A stretch of 64,000 bases of DNA from Nocardiopsis flavescens (GTDB lineage: Bacteria > Actinomycetota > Actinomycetes > Streptosporangiales > Streptosporangiaceae): assembly GCF_900141985.1 (NCBI RefSeq), contig NZ_FQZK01000001.1, forward strand, positions 62,001-126,000, read 5' to 3'. Position 1 is the first letter of the stretch. Each line of letters begins with the position of its first letter. The notes under the pieces are model-generated. The model searched no databases and was not told the origin of the DNA. It saw nothing but the letters and a program-made list of their open reading frames with translations. The position numbers and the translations under genes are program-made. Positions 40,694 to 49,664 of this stretch are shown here, one piece after another.

Positions 40694-41431
40694 GTGGGCG
40701 AACACCAGCCCCAGACCGAACCTGACGACGAGGGGGCCACCTTCGTCGACACCACCCCCGGGCCCGCGCCCGTGGGACCGCGGGTCGCCGCCAAGCGCGC
40801 CCGGCGCAAGCGCACCCTCCTCATCGCCGGCGCCGCGGGCCTGGCCCTGATCGTGGGCGGCACCGCCACCGCCGCCGTCGTGGCCACCGGGGGCGACCCC
40901 GGGTCGGCCACCAGCGCCACCGTTGTCCCCGAGGCCGACGCCGACCCCCTCGTCCCCGCCCAGGGCCAGGGCGACCCGGACGAGGGCGCCGCCCAGGGAG
41001 CCGAGGACGCCGTCGCCGGGGCCACCCAGACCACCAGCGCCGACGCCTCCGACATCGAGGAGGCGCCCGAGCCCGAACCCGAGGAGGAGGCCTCCACCGC
41101 AGGCGGCTCGGACGGCGGAGGCGGCGGGGAGCCCACCGGCGAGGGGGGCACCTGCGAGGCGTCCTTCTACGGGGCCGACTTCGCCGGACGCACCACCGCC
41201 AACGGCGAGACCTTCGACCCCTCCGCGATGACCGCCGCGCACAAGACCCTGCCCTTCGGCACCATGGTCCAGGTCACCAACCCCAACAACGGCCAGTCCG
41301 TGACCGTGCGCATCAACGACCGCGGACCCTTCATCGCCGGACGCTGCCTGGACCTGTCCACCGCCGCGTTCGACCAGATCATCGGCACCGGAGCCGGCGT
41401 CGGCCAGGTGCAGTGGCAGGTCGTCTCCTAG
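40694..41431 (+). CDS. RlpA-like double-psi beta-barrel exported protein
   Basis: 245 residues. A cytosolic basic stretch (K-R-A-R-R-K-R) precedes one membrane helix (about 42-65), then a Pro/Glu/Gly-rich spacer (about 70-150), then the RlpA-like barrel (about 152-245): C-E-A-S-F-Y-G, A-N-G-E-T-F, H-K-T-L-P-F-G-T, I-N-D-R-G-P-F, D-L-S-T-A-A-F. Two Cys in the barrel could pair. This type acts on or binds peptidoglycan glycan strands outside the membrane. AAAGGA precedes the GTG start. TATGCT at 40499 is a possible -10; the 274-base upstream gap holds no other gene. Confidence 0.88.
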   Translation: MGEHQPQTEPDDEGATFVDTTPGPAPVGPRVAAKRARRKRTLLIAGAAGLALIVGGTATAAVVATGGDPGSATSATVVPEADADPLVPAQGQGDPDEGAAQGAEDAVAGATQTTSADASDIEEAPEPEPEEEASTAGGSDGGGGGEPTGEGGTCEASFYGADFAGRTTANGETFDPSAMTAAHKTLPFGTMVQVTNPNNGQSVTVRINDRGPFIAGRCLDLSTAAFDQIIGTGAGVGQVQWQVVS

Positions 41432-41594
41432 GCCCAGCGCACCCCCGCGGCGCCCCGTACCCCCGACCGGGGCGCGGGGCGCCCGGCGTTCCCGGCACTC
41501 CCGGCCGCGCGTGTGATGCCCCGCACGTCCCCACCCCGTGGCACAATCCCCGTCATTCGCACGATCACCACCGACACGCGAGGGAGCAGGGGCG

Positions 41595-44500
41595 TTGTTC
41601 CGCACCACCACCGGCTGGGTCGTCTCACCCACCGACCTCGTCGACACCCTCGAATGCGACCACCGCAGCGCCCTCAAGGCCGCCCTGGCCGCCCGGGTGG
41701 AGGGCGCACCCGCGCCCGAACCCGTCGACCCCCTCGTCGCCCACCACGGCCACCTGCACGAACAGGCCGAACTCGAACGCCTGACCGCCCTGTTCGGCCG
41801 CGTCGTCCACATCCCCGACCCCCACCCCGACGACGCGTCCCTGTCCGAGGCCGCCGCCGCCACCGCCCGCGCCATGGCCGAGGGCGCCCCCGTCATCTAC
41901 CAGGGCTCCTTCCACCACCCCCTCACCCCCCGCGGGCGCGTCCCCGTCTCCTTCCACGGCCGCTCCGACTTCCTCATCCGCGCCGACCTGGACCCCGCCA
42001 CCGGCGGCACCCGCCCCGACGCCGACCCCGACGAGCCCTGGACCTACGAACCCTGGGACACCAAGCTCGCCCGCCGCCCCGGCCCCGGCGCCGTCGTCCA
42101 GCTCGCCGCCTACGCCCAGGCCGTCGCCGTGGCCACCGGCCGCACCCCCCGCCGCATGCACCTGCTCACCGGCGACGGCCACACCCACAGCCTGGACACC
42201 ACCGACTTCACCCCCATCCTGGGCACCGTCACCGACCGGCTGCTGGACTCCCTGGCCACCGACCCCGCCCTGCCCGCGCCCACCTGGGGCGCCCCCCGCC
42301 CCTCCTGCGACGGCTGCGGCTACTCCTCCTGGTGCTCCTCCGGGCGCACCGCCGCCCGCCACCTGTCCCTGGTCGCGGGCCTGCGCACCGACCAGGCCGC
42401 CAAGCTCATCGACGCCGGCATCCACACCATCGACGACCTGGCCCGCGCCGACGACGCGGCCCGCCCGGCCTCCCTGCCCCGCCGCTCCTTCGAACAGCTG
42501 CGCGCCCAGGCATCCCTCCAGGTCCGCCAGGACACCACCCGCACCCCCGACAACCCCCAGGGCACCGTCACCGCCGAGGTCTTCGCCCCCGACGGCCTGG
42601 CCTCCCTGCCCGCCCCGGCCGCCGGCGACGTCTTCTTCGACATGGAGGGCTACCCCTACCACTCGCGCGAGGGCGGACGCGGCCTGGAGTACCTCTTCGG
42701 CGCCACCACCGAGGACGAGAACGGCACCGAGACCTTCCACACCTACTGGGCCCACGACCGCATCCAGGAGAAGAAGGCCCTGGAGGACTTCGTCGACTTC
42801 GCCTGCGCCCGCATCGAGGCCGACCCCGACGCGCACATCTACCACTACGCCTCCTACGAGGTCGACCGCCTCAAGCACCTCAGCTCCGAGTTCGCCACCC
42901 GCGAGGAGGAGGTCAACCGCCTCCTGCGCGAGCACCGCCTCGTCGACCTCTACACCGTGGTCCGCAAGAGCCTGCGCGTGTCCCAGCGCTCCTACTCCAT
43001 CAAGTACCTGGAGCCCCTCTACCTGCCCGACGCCCGCTCCGGCGGCGTCACCACCGCCACCTCCAGCATCGACGCCTACGCCGCCTACCTCGCCGCCGGC
43101 GAGGCGGGGGACGGCGACCGCGCCGCCCAGGTCCTGGCCGACATCGCCGCCTACAACCGCGACGACTGCCACTCCACCGCCCGCCTGCGCGACTGGCTGG
43201 AGGAGCACCGCACCCTCCAGGGCATCACCGACCGCCCCCTGGTCCAGCTCGAACTCACCGAGGACGAGGCCGAGCGCGCCCGCAAGCGCGCCGAGCGCCT
43301 GGCCCGCCAGGCCGCCCTCACCGAACCCCTCCTGTCCCAGGTACCCGAGGACCCGGCCGAACGCACCGAGGAGGACGCCGCCCGCGCCTCCCTGGCCGCC
43401 CTGGTCGGCTACTACCAGCGCGAGAACCTCCCGCCCTGGCGCGAGCACTACCGCCGCACCAACGCCCCCCTGACCGACCTGGAGACCGACACCGACTGCG
43501 CCGTCCCCTGGCAGGTCCGGGCGGGGGAGTGGATCGAGCCCACCGGGCGCCAGCGCAAGGCGCGCCGCGAGATCCTCATGCGCCTGGACACCTCCCACCC
43601 CCACCCCTTCACCGCAGGCCAGGACATCCACCTGCTCTACCCCGGCGCCCCCGGGCAGCCCGCCCTGGCCGCCACCGCCTCGGTCACCGAGGCCCGCCCC
43701 GACAGCCTCACCATCGTCGAGACCTGCGACGCCGACGCCCTGCACTTTCGCAACCCCGTCGCCGTCCTGCCCGGCTCCCCGGTCAACCCCGCCCCCAAGG
43801 ACGGCGCCCTGGAGATCGTCGCCGGCAGCGCCCTGGAGGACCTGCCCGAGTGGCCCCGCCACGCCGGACTGGACCTGCTGCGCCGCATCCCCCCGCGGCT
43901 GTCCCCCGCCGGCCCCCTGCCCGACCCCGCCGGGCACGGAGGCGACCTCATCGCGGCGACCGTCGCCGCCGTCGACCGCCTGGACCACTCCTACCTCGCC
44001 GTCCAGGGCCCGCCCGGCGCCGGCAAGACCTACCTGGCCGGGCGCCTGATCACCCACCTGGCCCGCCAGGGCAAGAGCGTGGGCGTGTGCTCCACCAGCC
44101 ACAAGGCCGTGGAGAACGTCATGGCCGCCGCGCTGCGCGCCGCCGAGGAGGCGGGCGTGGACCTGCCGGCCGCCAAGCGCGCCAAGTCCAAGAAGGACGC
44201 CGACCCCGACCTGCCCTGGGACCAGCCCACCAGCCCCCAGGCCCTGGCCGGGTGGCGCACCGAGCACACCGCCCAGGGCCGCCCCGTCCTCATCGGCGGC
44301 ACCGCCTGGGCCATGGCCAACGCCTCCATGGTCGCCGACCCCCTGGACGTCCTCATCATCGACGAGGCCGGGCAGTTCGCCCTGGCCGACACCCTGGCGG
44401 TGTCCGCCTCCGCCCGCGACCTGGTCCTGCTGGGCGACCCCCAGCAGCTGCCCCAGGTCGTCCAGGGCACCCACGGCGAGGGCGCCGACGCCTCCGCCCT

Positions 44501-45191
44501 CCAGCACCTCATGGGCGGCCGCCAGATCATCGACCCCGCCCGCGGCTACTTCCTGGACCAGACCCGCCGCATGCACCCCGCCGTGTGCGCCCCCGTCTCG
44601 GACCTGTCCTACCAGGGCCGCCTGCACGCCCACCCCACCACCGCCCGGCGCGGCCTGGCCGTACGCGAGCCCGGCCTGTACTCCCGCGTCGTGGAGCACC
44701 GGGGCCGCACCACCCACAGCCCCGAGGAGGTCGAGGCCGTCGTGGCCACGGCCCTGGCGCTGGTCGCCGACAAGGTCACCACCGACCCGGGCGCCCCGCC
44801 CCGGCCGCTGACCGGCCACGACATCCTCGTCGTGGCCCCCTACAACCTCCAGGTGCGGGCCCTGCGCCGCGCCCTGGCCCGCGCCGCCGAGGCCGACCCC
44901 GCCCTGGAGGGCGTGCGCGTGGGCACCGTCGACCGCTTCCAGGGCCAGGAGGCCCCGGCCGTCATCTGCTCCATGACCACCTCCGACGCCGCCGAGACCA
45001 GCCGCGGCACCGCGTTCGTCCTGGACCGCAACCGCCTCAACGTGGCCCTGTCCCGGGCCCAGCTGATCGCCGTGCTGGTCCACTCCCCGCACCTGGCGAC
45101 CACCGCCCCGCGCAGCATCGAGGAGCTGCGCCTGCTGGCCTCCTTCACCCGCCTGTCCGGCGCCGCCCGCCCCTGGCCCGACCTCCGGTGA
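41595..45191 (+). CDS. TM0106-family RecB-like nuclease fused to SF1 (Dna2/UPF1-like) helicase
   Basis: 1198 residues. N-terminal RecB/Cas4-like nuclease: Cys21 plus C-D-G-C and C (Cys238, 241, 247) form the [4Fe-4S] clamp, and E-P-W-D-T-K-L gives the Asp and Lys of the active site. Middle: an RNase H-like 3'-5' exonuclease fold with F-F-D-M-E-G (Asp349, Glu351) and later R-D-D-C-H-S. C-terminal helicase: Walker A G-P-P-G-A-G-K-T (Lys811), D-E-A-G-Q (923-), G-D-P-Q-Q-L-P, V-D-R-F-Q-G-Q-E, L-S-R-A. A TTG start at 41595 is chosen for its site GAGGGAGCAGGGG. Probable DNA/RNA processing enzyme; biological role unknown. Confidence 0.88.
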   Translation: MFRTTTGWVVSPTDLVDTLECDHRSALKAALAARVEGAPAPEPVDPLVAHHGHLHEQAELERLTALFGRVVHIPDPHPDDASLSEAAAATARAMAEGAPVIYQGSFHHPLTPRGRVPVSFHGRSDFLIRADLDPATGGTRPDADPDEPWTYEPWDTKLARRPGPGAVVQLAAYAQAVAVATGRTPRRMHLLTGDGHTHSLDTTDFTPILGTVTDRLLDSLATDPALPAPTWGAPRPSCDGCGYSSWCSSGRTAARHLSLVAGLRTDQAAKLIDAGIHTIDDLARADDAARPASLPRRSFEQLRAQASLQVRQDTTRTPDNPQGTVTAEVFAPDGLASLPAPAAGDVFFDMEGYPYHSREGGRGLEYLFGATTEDENGTETFHTYWAHDRIQEKKALEDFVDFACARIEADPDAHIYHYASYEVDRLKHLSSEFATREEEVNRLLREHRLVDLYTVVRKSLRVSQRSYSIKYLEPLYLPDARSGGVTTATSSIDAYAAYLAAGEAGDGDRAAQVLADIAAYNRDDCHSTARLRDWLEEHRTLQGITDRPLVQLELTEDEAERARKRAERLARQAALTEPLLSQVPEDPAERTEEDAARASLAALVGYYQRENLPPWREHYRRTNAPLTDLETDTDCAVPWQVRAGEWIEPTGRQRKARREILMRLDTSHPHPFTAGQDIHLLYPGAPGQPALAATASVTEARPDSLTIVETCDADALHFRNPVAVLPGSPVNPAPKDGALEIVAGSALEDLPEWPRHAGLDLLRRIPPRLSPAGPLPDPAGHGGDLIAATVAAVDRLDHSYLAVQGPPGAGKTYLAGRLITHLARQGKSVGVCSTSHKAVENVMAAALRAAEEAGVDLPAAKRAKSKKDADPDLPWDQPTSPQALAGWRTEHTAQGRPVLIGGTAWAMANASMVADPLDVLIIDEAGQFALADTLAVSASARDLVLLGDPQQLPQVVQGTHGEGADASALQHLMGGRQIIDPARGYFLDQTRRMHPAVCAPVSDLSYQGRLHAHPTTARRGLAVREPGLYSRVVEHRGRTTHSPEEVEAVVATALALVADKVTTDPGAPPRPLTGHDILVVAPYNLQVRALRRALARAAEADPALEGVRVGTVDRFQGQEAPAVICSMTTSDAAETSRGTAFVLDRNRLNVALSRAQLIAVLVHSPHLATTAPRSIEELRLLASFTRLSGAARPWPDLR

Positions 45192-45346
45192 CGACACGCC
45201 CGCACCGGTTTCGGGCACCCGCCGGGTGGAGTACGTTTTACAGGCACGCCCCCTGCCACGGCCGCTCCGCGCACCCTCGCGGGGCCGTGCGCCGTGCGTG
45301 CGCGACGGCCCACCCCGCCCCGTTCCCGAAAGGCACCCCGGCCCCC

Positions 45347-45670
45347 GTGTCCGACAGTCCCTCCGCCTCCGGCGGTGGCCGCAACACCCGCCACCCCACC
45401 GGAATCCGCGTCGTCGTCCTCGTCCTGGCCCTGATGGCCCTCGTCCTGGGACCCGCCGGGTACCTCATGGGCACCAACGCGCAGTCCCACGCCGGATCGG
45501 CCGCGGAGTGGTTCACCCTCTCCTTCGGCGCGTTCGTGGGCATCCCCCTGCTGGCCGCCGCCGTGGCCACCGTCGCCGGGGACCGCAGGGCCGCACTGGG
45601 ATCGCTGGTGCTGCTGGCCTGGCCGCTGGTGTTCGTGTCCCTGATCCACTTCACCCCCCTGGGCGGGTAG
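45347..45670 (+). CDS. small membrane protein, unrecognised
   Basis: 107 residues with three hydrophobic helices (about 20-40, 55-78, 82-103) after a hydrophilic N-terminus. I do not recognise a family. The GTG start at 45347 has GAAAGG 14 bases upstream, somewhat far. It ends 10 bp before the next membrane-protein gene, so the two are probably co-transcribed; a gap of 155 bp separates it from the nuclease-helicase gene. Confidence 0.65.
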   Translation: MSDSPSASGGGRNTRHPTGIRVVVLVLALMALVLGPAGYLMGTNAQSHAGSAAEWFTLSFGAFVGIPLLAAAVATVAGDRRAALGSLVLLAWPLVFVSLIHFTPLGG

Positions 45671-45680
45671 GCTCCCGGGC

Positions 45681-46190
45681 GTGTCACCCAAGAAACGCAG
45701 GCAGCGCAGACGGGGCCGGGAGAGCGGCCGCGGACCCGCCCCCGAGCACGCGGGCCGGGCGGGCGCCCCGCCCGGCCCGGACCCCGGAGCGGGCGCCCCG
45801 GGCAGGGTCTCGCGCACCCCCGTGGTCGTGCACGACCCGCCCGACCGGCGCGTCACCGCCCTGTGGGTGGTCCTGGGCCTGCTCTGGGGCCTGGGCTCGC
45901 CGCTGGCGCTGGCCGTGCTGCTGTTCACCACCCTGGACGCCGCCGCCGTCGACCCGGGCGACCCCCGGGGGGCCGCCCGCGCGGTGGACGCCATCGGCAC
46001 CTCGCTGATCTGGCTGCTGGTCCTGGCCCTGGCCGTGCCCGCGCTGTCCGCGGTCGCCGCCGTGGTCCTGCGCCGCAAGATCGCCGCCATCGGCTTCACC
46101 GCCGCCCTGGCCGTCTCGGCCGCCCTGGTGTTCTGGGCGATGCCCCCGGCCGAGCTGTGGGACGCCCTGCGCGCCCACCTGACAGGCTGA
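45681..46190 (+). CDS. membrane protein, unrecognised
   Basis: 169 residues. The N-terminal 60 residues are very basic and Pro/Gly-rich (K-K-R-R-Q-R-R-R), then three hydrophobic helices (about 60-84, 107-130, 135-155). No family recognised. GTG start 10 bp after the preceding stop; the next gene (recombinase) begins 20 bp downstream, so the three small genes form a possible unit. Confidence 0.65.
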   Translation: MSPKKRRQRRRGRESGRGPAPEHAGRAGAPPGPDPGAGAPGRVSRTPVVVHDPPDRRVTALWVVLGLLWGLGSPLALAVLLFTTLDAAAVDPGDPRGAARAVDAIGTSLIWLLVLALAVPALSAVAAVVLRRKIAAIGFTAALAVSAALVFWAMPPAELWDALRAHLTG

Positions 46191-46210
46191 CCCCCGAGGA
46201 GGAGGAGCCC

Positions 46211-47431
46211 GTGGACGCCCCCGACCGCGCCGTGGCCCTGCCCGAGGCCGTGCGCACCCGCCTGGCCGCGGTCACCCACAGCGTCCTGGTCGACGCCCGC
46301 GCCCTGGAGCGGGTCCGCGACCGCTTCGACGACGACCAGGCCCGCGCCCTGGGCCGGTTCCTGGCCAACGCCCAGTCGCCCAACACCCTGCGCGCCTACC
46401 GCACCGACTGGAGCGCCTTCACCGCCTGGTGCCTGGCCGAGGGGCGCACCTCGCTGCCGGCCGACCCGGTCGACGTCGCCGTCTACCTGGCCGCCTGCGC
46501 CGAGGCCCGCACCCCCGACGGGCGCCTGGCGCTGGCCCCGGCCAGCATCGAGCGCCGGGCCGCGGCCGTGGCCGCCGTCCACGGCGCCCACGGGCTGGAG
46601 TCGCCCACCCGCGCCGAGGTGGTGCGCCTGACCCTGCGCGGCATCCGCCGCACTCGCCGGGCCCGCCCCCGCCGCAAGGACCCGGTGGTGCTGGCGACCC
46701 TGGAGGCGCTGCTGGCCCGGCGCCCCGGACCCGGGCACCCCGGCGGCGCCACCCGCCGCCGCGACACGGTGCTGCTGCTGACCGGGTTCGCGGGGGCGCT
46801 GCGCCGCTCGGAGCTGGCCGGGATCACCTTCGACGACATCACGGTGCGCACCGACCCCGCGGGCGGGGCCACCACCCTGCTGGTGGCGCTGGGCGCCACC
46901 AAGACCGACCAGGAGGGGCGGCGCGGCCACGTCGTGGCGCTGCCCCGGGGCCGCCACCGCCACACCTGCCCGGTGTGCGCGCTGGCCGACTGGGCGCAGC
47001 TGCGCACCGCGCACCTGGAGGGCGGCGCCGGGGCGGTGCGCGCCCTGCTGGCCGGGGCCGCCGACGAACCGCCCGCCGCCGCCCACCGCTGCGGGGCGCT
47101 GTCCCAGGCCGACCTGGCTCCGCTGGCCGACGGCTCCGGCCGCCCGCTGCTGGTCCCCGTCTCGCGCCACGGCGCCCTGGGCGCCAAGGCGATGACCGGG
47201 CAGTCGGTGGGGGAGGTCGTCAAGAAGTACGCCGCCCGCGCGGGGCTGGACCCCGACGCGTTCGGCGGGCACTCGCTGCGCGCCGGGTTCGCCACCCAGG
47301 CGGCGCTGGGCGGTGCCGCCGACCGTGAGATCATGCGGCAGGGGCGGTGGACCAACCCGCGCACGGTGCACGACTACATCCGCAGCGCGGACCCGTTGGA
47401 CGACAACGCCGTCACCCGTCTGGGGCTGTGA
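46211..47431 (+). CDS. tyrosine recombinase/integrase
   Basis: 406 residues. An N-terminal SAM-like core-binding domain (about 50-155: N-T-L-R-A-Y-R-T-D-W) is followed by the catalytic domain. Catalytic residues: Arg198 (A-L-R-R-S-E-L), Lys in T-K-T-D, His354 and Arg357 (G-H-S-L-R), and the nucleophile Tyr389 (H-D-Y-I). An extra loop holds H-T-C-P-V-C and, further on, H-R-C, possibly a metal site. GAGGAGGAG precedes the GTG. No excisionase, att-like repeat or phage genes are adjacent, so it may be a chromosomal resolvase-like or orphan integrase. Confidence 0.88.
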   Translation: MDAPDRAVALPEAVRTRLAAVTHSVLVDARALERVRDRFDDDQARALGRFLANAQSPNTLRAYRTDWSAFTAWCLAEGRTSLPADPVDVAVYLAACAEARTPDGRLALAPASIERRAAAVAAVHGAHGLESPTRAEVVRLTLRGIRRTRRARPRRKDPVVLATLEALLARRPGPGHPGGATRRRDTVLLLTGFAGALRRSELAGITFDDITVRTDPAGGATTLLVALGATKTDQEGRRGHVVALPRGRHRHTCPVCALADWAQLRTAHLEGGAGAVRALLAGAADEPPAAAHRCGALSQADLAPLADGSGRPLLVPVSRHGALGAKAMTGQSVGEVVKKYAARAGLDPDAFGGHSLRAGFATQAALGGAADREIMRQGRWTNPRTVHDYIRSADPLDDNAVTRLGL

Positions 47432-47561
47432 GGCGCCGCCGTGCGCACGCCCCGTCTCGAATCGTCAACAAACCCGCCACTGAGCACGGAAAACTCCACT
47501 TACCGTGCGATCCTTCACTCGCGACACATTAGGTTGGTTGCGGGAGAAAGGGGACGGACCC

Positions 47562-48923
47562 ATGGTCGATGAATTCCGCGCGGCGTTCCAGCAGCTGATC
47601 GACGCGTCGGTGTCCGCCGACCCCCGTCAGTTCCCGCCCGCGGTCCACCAGGTCCTGGTCCTGGCCGACCACATCCCCGTCTCCGAGCGCGAACTCGCCC
47701 TGGAGGCCCTGGCCCCCCTGCTCACCGGCGACCACGCCGCCCCCGGCATCACCGCCGACCTGTGCGTGGTGGCCGGAGCCCTGGTCGAGATGGGCACCGA
47801 CCCCGGACCCGCCGGCCACGAGGTCCTGCGCCGCCTGCGCGCCATCGGCCGCGGCGCCATCGTCTTCGCCCGCGCCTGGCAGCGCACCGGCGGCGGCGAG
47901 CCCCCCGAGCCCGACTCCGTCACCGCCGCCGACGAGAACCGCGTCGCCACCGACCTGGGCGCCGACGCCCCCGGCGCCACCATGTGCTGGTGGACCGTGG
48001 GCCGCCACTCCGTGGCCGCCAAGACCATGCTCGCGCGCTCCACCGTCCGCTCCCACGTGCGCCGCGACCCCACCCTGCACGCCGAACTCGTCGCCGTGGC
48101 CAACCAGCTCGGCGACCACCTGCCCGACCTCCAGCAGGTCCGCGCCCTGCTGCGCATGGCCGAGGCCGGCTCGGCCCTGGTCCTGGACCGCGCCTCCGGC
48201 CGCGGCTTCCGCGTCCTGTTCGACGGCATCGGCGACAACTTCCAGCTCCACACCCTGCTCGCCGACGCCCTGGTGGGCCCCGGGGGCCGGGGCCTGGCCG
48301 GGGAACCCCCGGACCCGCGCTGGGTGCGCGCCTTCCGCGACCACGACCCCGACCCGGCCGCCCGCACCGTGCGCGGCTGGTGGAACCTGGTCGCCCACGA
48401 CGGCACCTGGGTGTGGAACGAGGGCGTGCCCGCCGAGATCCCCACCCTGGACGGCGAACACGTCCTGGTCCTGGACGAGCAGCCCTACCCCCGCTCCTGG
48501 AACGCCCGCCGCCGCCACCCGGAGGTCGCCGGCTGGCTGGAGGTGGAGGACGAGCTGTCCCCGCAGGAGGTCGACCTGTGGTGGAAGCGGGTGGCCCCGG
48601 CCGAGCCGGCCATCCCCGACCCCACCGACGACTCCACCCCCATCCCCGAGCCGGTCCTGGCCCAGGACGGCGCCGGCGCCGAGCGCGTCCGCGGCTTCCT
48701 GCCCCCCGAACCCGACCCGGTGCCCGACCCGCGCGCGCGGCGGCCCGAACCGGAACGGGCGCCCGCCCCGCCGCCCCCCGCACCGGAGCCGGAGCCCCGC
48801 CCCGAACCGCCCCGTCCGGCCCCCGGGCCCCCGCCCGCGGCCGACCCGCCCGCCGGCACCGGCCTGCCGCCGCTGCCCCCCGGGGTCTCCAACAGCTCGG
48901 CCTGGGGCCCCACCTGGCGCTGA
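47562..48923 (+). CDS. hypothetical protein with Pro-rich tail
   Basis: 453 residues, not recognised. Residues 1-350 look globular with several Trp motifs (M-C-W-W-T-V-G-R-H, G-W-W-N-L-V, W-V-W-N-E-G-V). Residues about 365-440 are a low-complexity Pro/Glu/Ala tail ending N-S-S-A-W-G-P-T-W. No signal peptide or membrane helix. The ATG at 47562 has GAAAGGGGACGG upstream; a GTG opening at 47505 is less likely. It is alone between the recombinase and a terminator. Confidence 0.75.
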   Translation: MVDEFRAAFQQLIDASVSADPRQFPPAVHQVLVLADHIPVSERELALEALAPLLTGDHAAPGITADLCVVAGALVEMGTDPGPAGHEVLRRLRAIGRGAIVFARAWQRTGGGEPPEPDSVTAADENRVATDLGADAPGATMCWWTVGRHSVAAKTMLARSTVRSHVRRDPTLHAELVAVANQLGDHLPDLQQVRALLRMAEAGSALVLDRASGRGFRVLFDGIGDNFQLHTLLADALVGPGGRGLAGEPPDPRWVRAFRDHDPDPAARTVRGWWNLVAHDGTWVWNEGVPAEIPTLDGEHVLVLDEQPYPRSWNARRRHPEVAGWLEVEDELSPQEVDLWWKRVAPAEPAIPDPTDDSTPIPEPVLAQDGAGAERVRGFLPPEPDPVPDPRARRPEPERAPAPPPPAPEPEPRPEPPRPAPGPPPAADPPAGTGLPPLPPGVSNSSAWGPTWR

Positions 48924-48936
48924 GGCCGTACACGCC

Positions 48937-48977
48937 GCGGGCCCGCACCCCTCGCAGGAGAGGGGGTGCGGGCCCGC
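48937..48977. terminator. strong bidirectional hairpin
   Basis: 48937-48953 pairs with 48960-48977 (17 bp, one bulged G, 6-base loop) between convergent stops at 48923 and 48993. Confidence 0.8.
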
Positions 48978-48992
48978 CGCCGTGCGGGGCCT

Positions 48993-49505
48993 TCAGGCGC
49001 GGTGGCGCGGCACGTGCTGGGCCGCGGGCTCCGAGCGCGCCCCGGACCCGGGGGCCTCGTCGTGCAGGCCCTCGAAGTACTCCTCCTCGGTCACCTCGTG
49101 CTCGTCGCGGCGCCGCCACCGCCCGCCCACGAACACCGTGGCCGCCAGCACCACCGCCAGCGGCACGAACACGCCCAGCGGCAGCAGGTCCAGCGCGCCG
49201 TCCAGGCCCGGCACGTCCGGCAGCCGCTGGAGCAGGTGGCCGCGCAGCAGCGCCACCCCGGTCGCCGAGCCCAGCACCAGGGCCACCGACAGCGGCAGCA
49301 TCGGGGTCAGCCGCGGGGGGACCGCCAGCAGGGCCACCATGATCCCCACCCCCACCAGGCCGGCCAGGACCAGCGGGCCGGACCCCTCCAGCACACCGCG
49401 CTCCACGGCGTGCAGGGCGCGCAGGTGGGAGAAGGCCCAACCACAGGCCAGCACCAGGACGGGGGCAAGGACCAGACCGGACAGGAAGCCGACGACATGT
49501 CGCAC
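48993..49505 (-). CDS. membrane protein, unrecognised
   Basis: 170 residues with four hydrophobic helices (about 5-25, 42-62, 66-88, 105-128) and an acidic cytosolic tail (D-E-H-E-V-T-E-E-E-Y-F-E-G-L). No family recognised. The GTG at 49505 is preceded by GAGAGGAG with normal spacing, better than the ATG-type opening at 49547. Confidence 0.75.
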   Translation of the reverse strand: MRHVVGFLSGLVLAPVLVLACGWAFSHLRALHAVERGVLEGSGPLVLAGLVGVGIMVALLAVPPRLTPMLPLSVALVLGSATGVALLRGHLLQRLPDVPGLDGALDLLPLGVFVPLAVVLAATVFVGGRWRRRDEHEVTEEEYFEGLHDEAPGSGARSEPAAQHVPRHRA

Positions 49506-49620
49506 GGGGGTGCTCCTCTCAGAGGTTGCGCGACACCTTAGCGACAAAACCGTCCTCCGGCACGCGAAGCCCCACCAAGCGGACTCCTCGGACGGCCGTT
49601 CCCCCGCCCCCGCACGCCAG

Positions 49621-49654
49621 GGGGCGCCGCACCCCGGCGGGGGAGCGGCGCCCC
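49621..49654 (-). terminator. hairpin terminator of the permease
   Basis: GGGGCGCCGC (49621-49630) pairs perfectly with GCGGCGCCCC (49645-49654), 14-base loop, 10 bases beyond the permease stop at 49665. Confidence 0.65.
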
Positions 49655-49664
49655 GGACGAGGGG

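Noticed and set aside
41625..45218. 1197-codon open frame antisense to the nuclease-helicase
   Set aside because: Typical Gly/Gln/Val shadow; all motifs are on the + strand frame.
46211..48923. Integrated prophage or ICE around the tyrosine recombinase
   Set aside because: No excisionase, replication, transfer or phage structural genes and no tRNA or direct repeats seen nearby.
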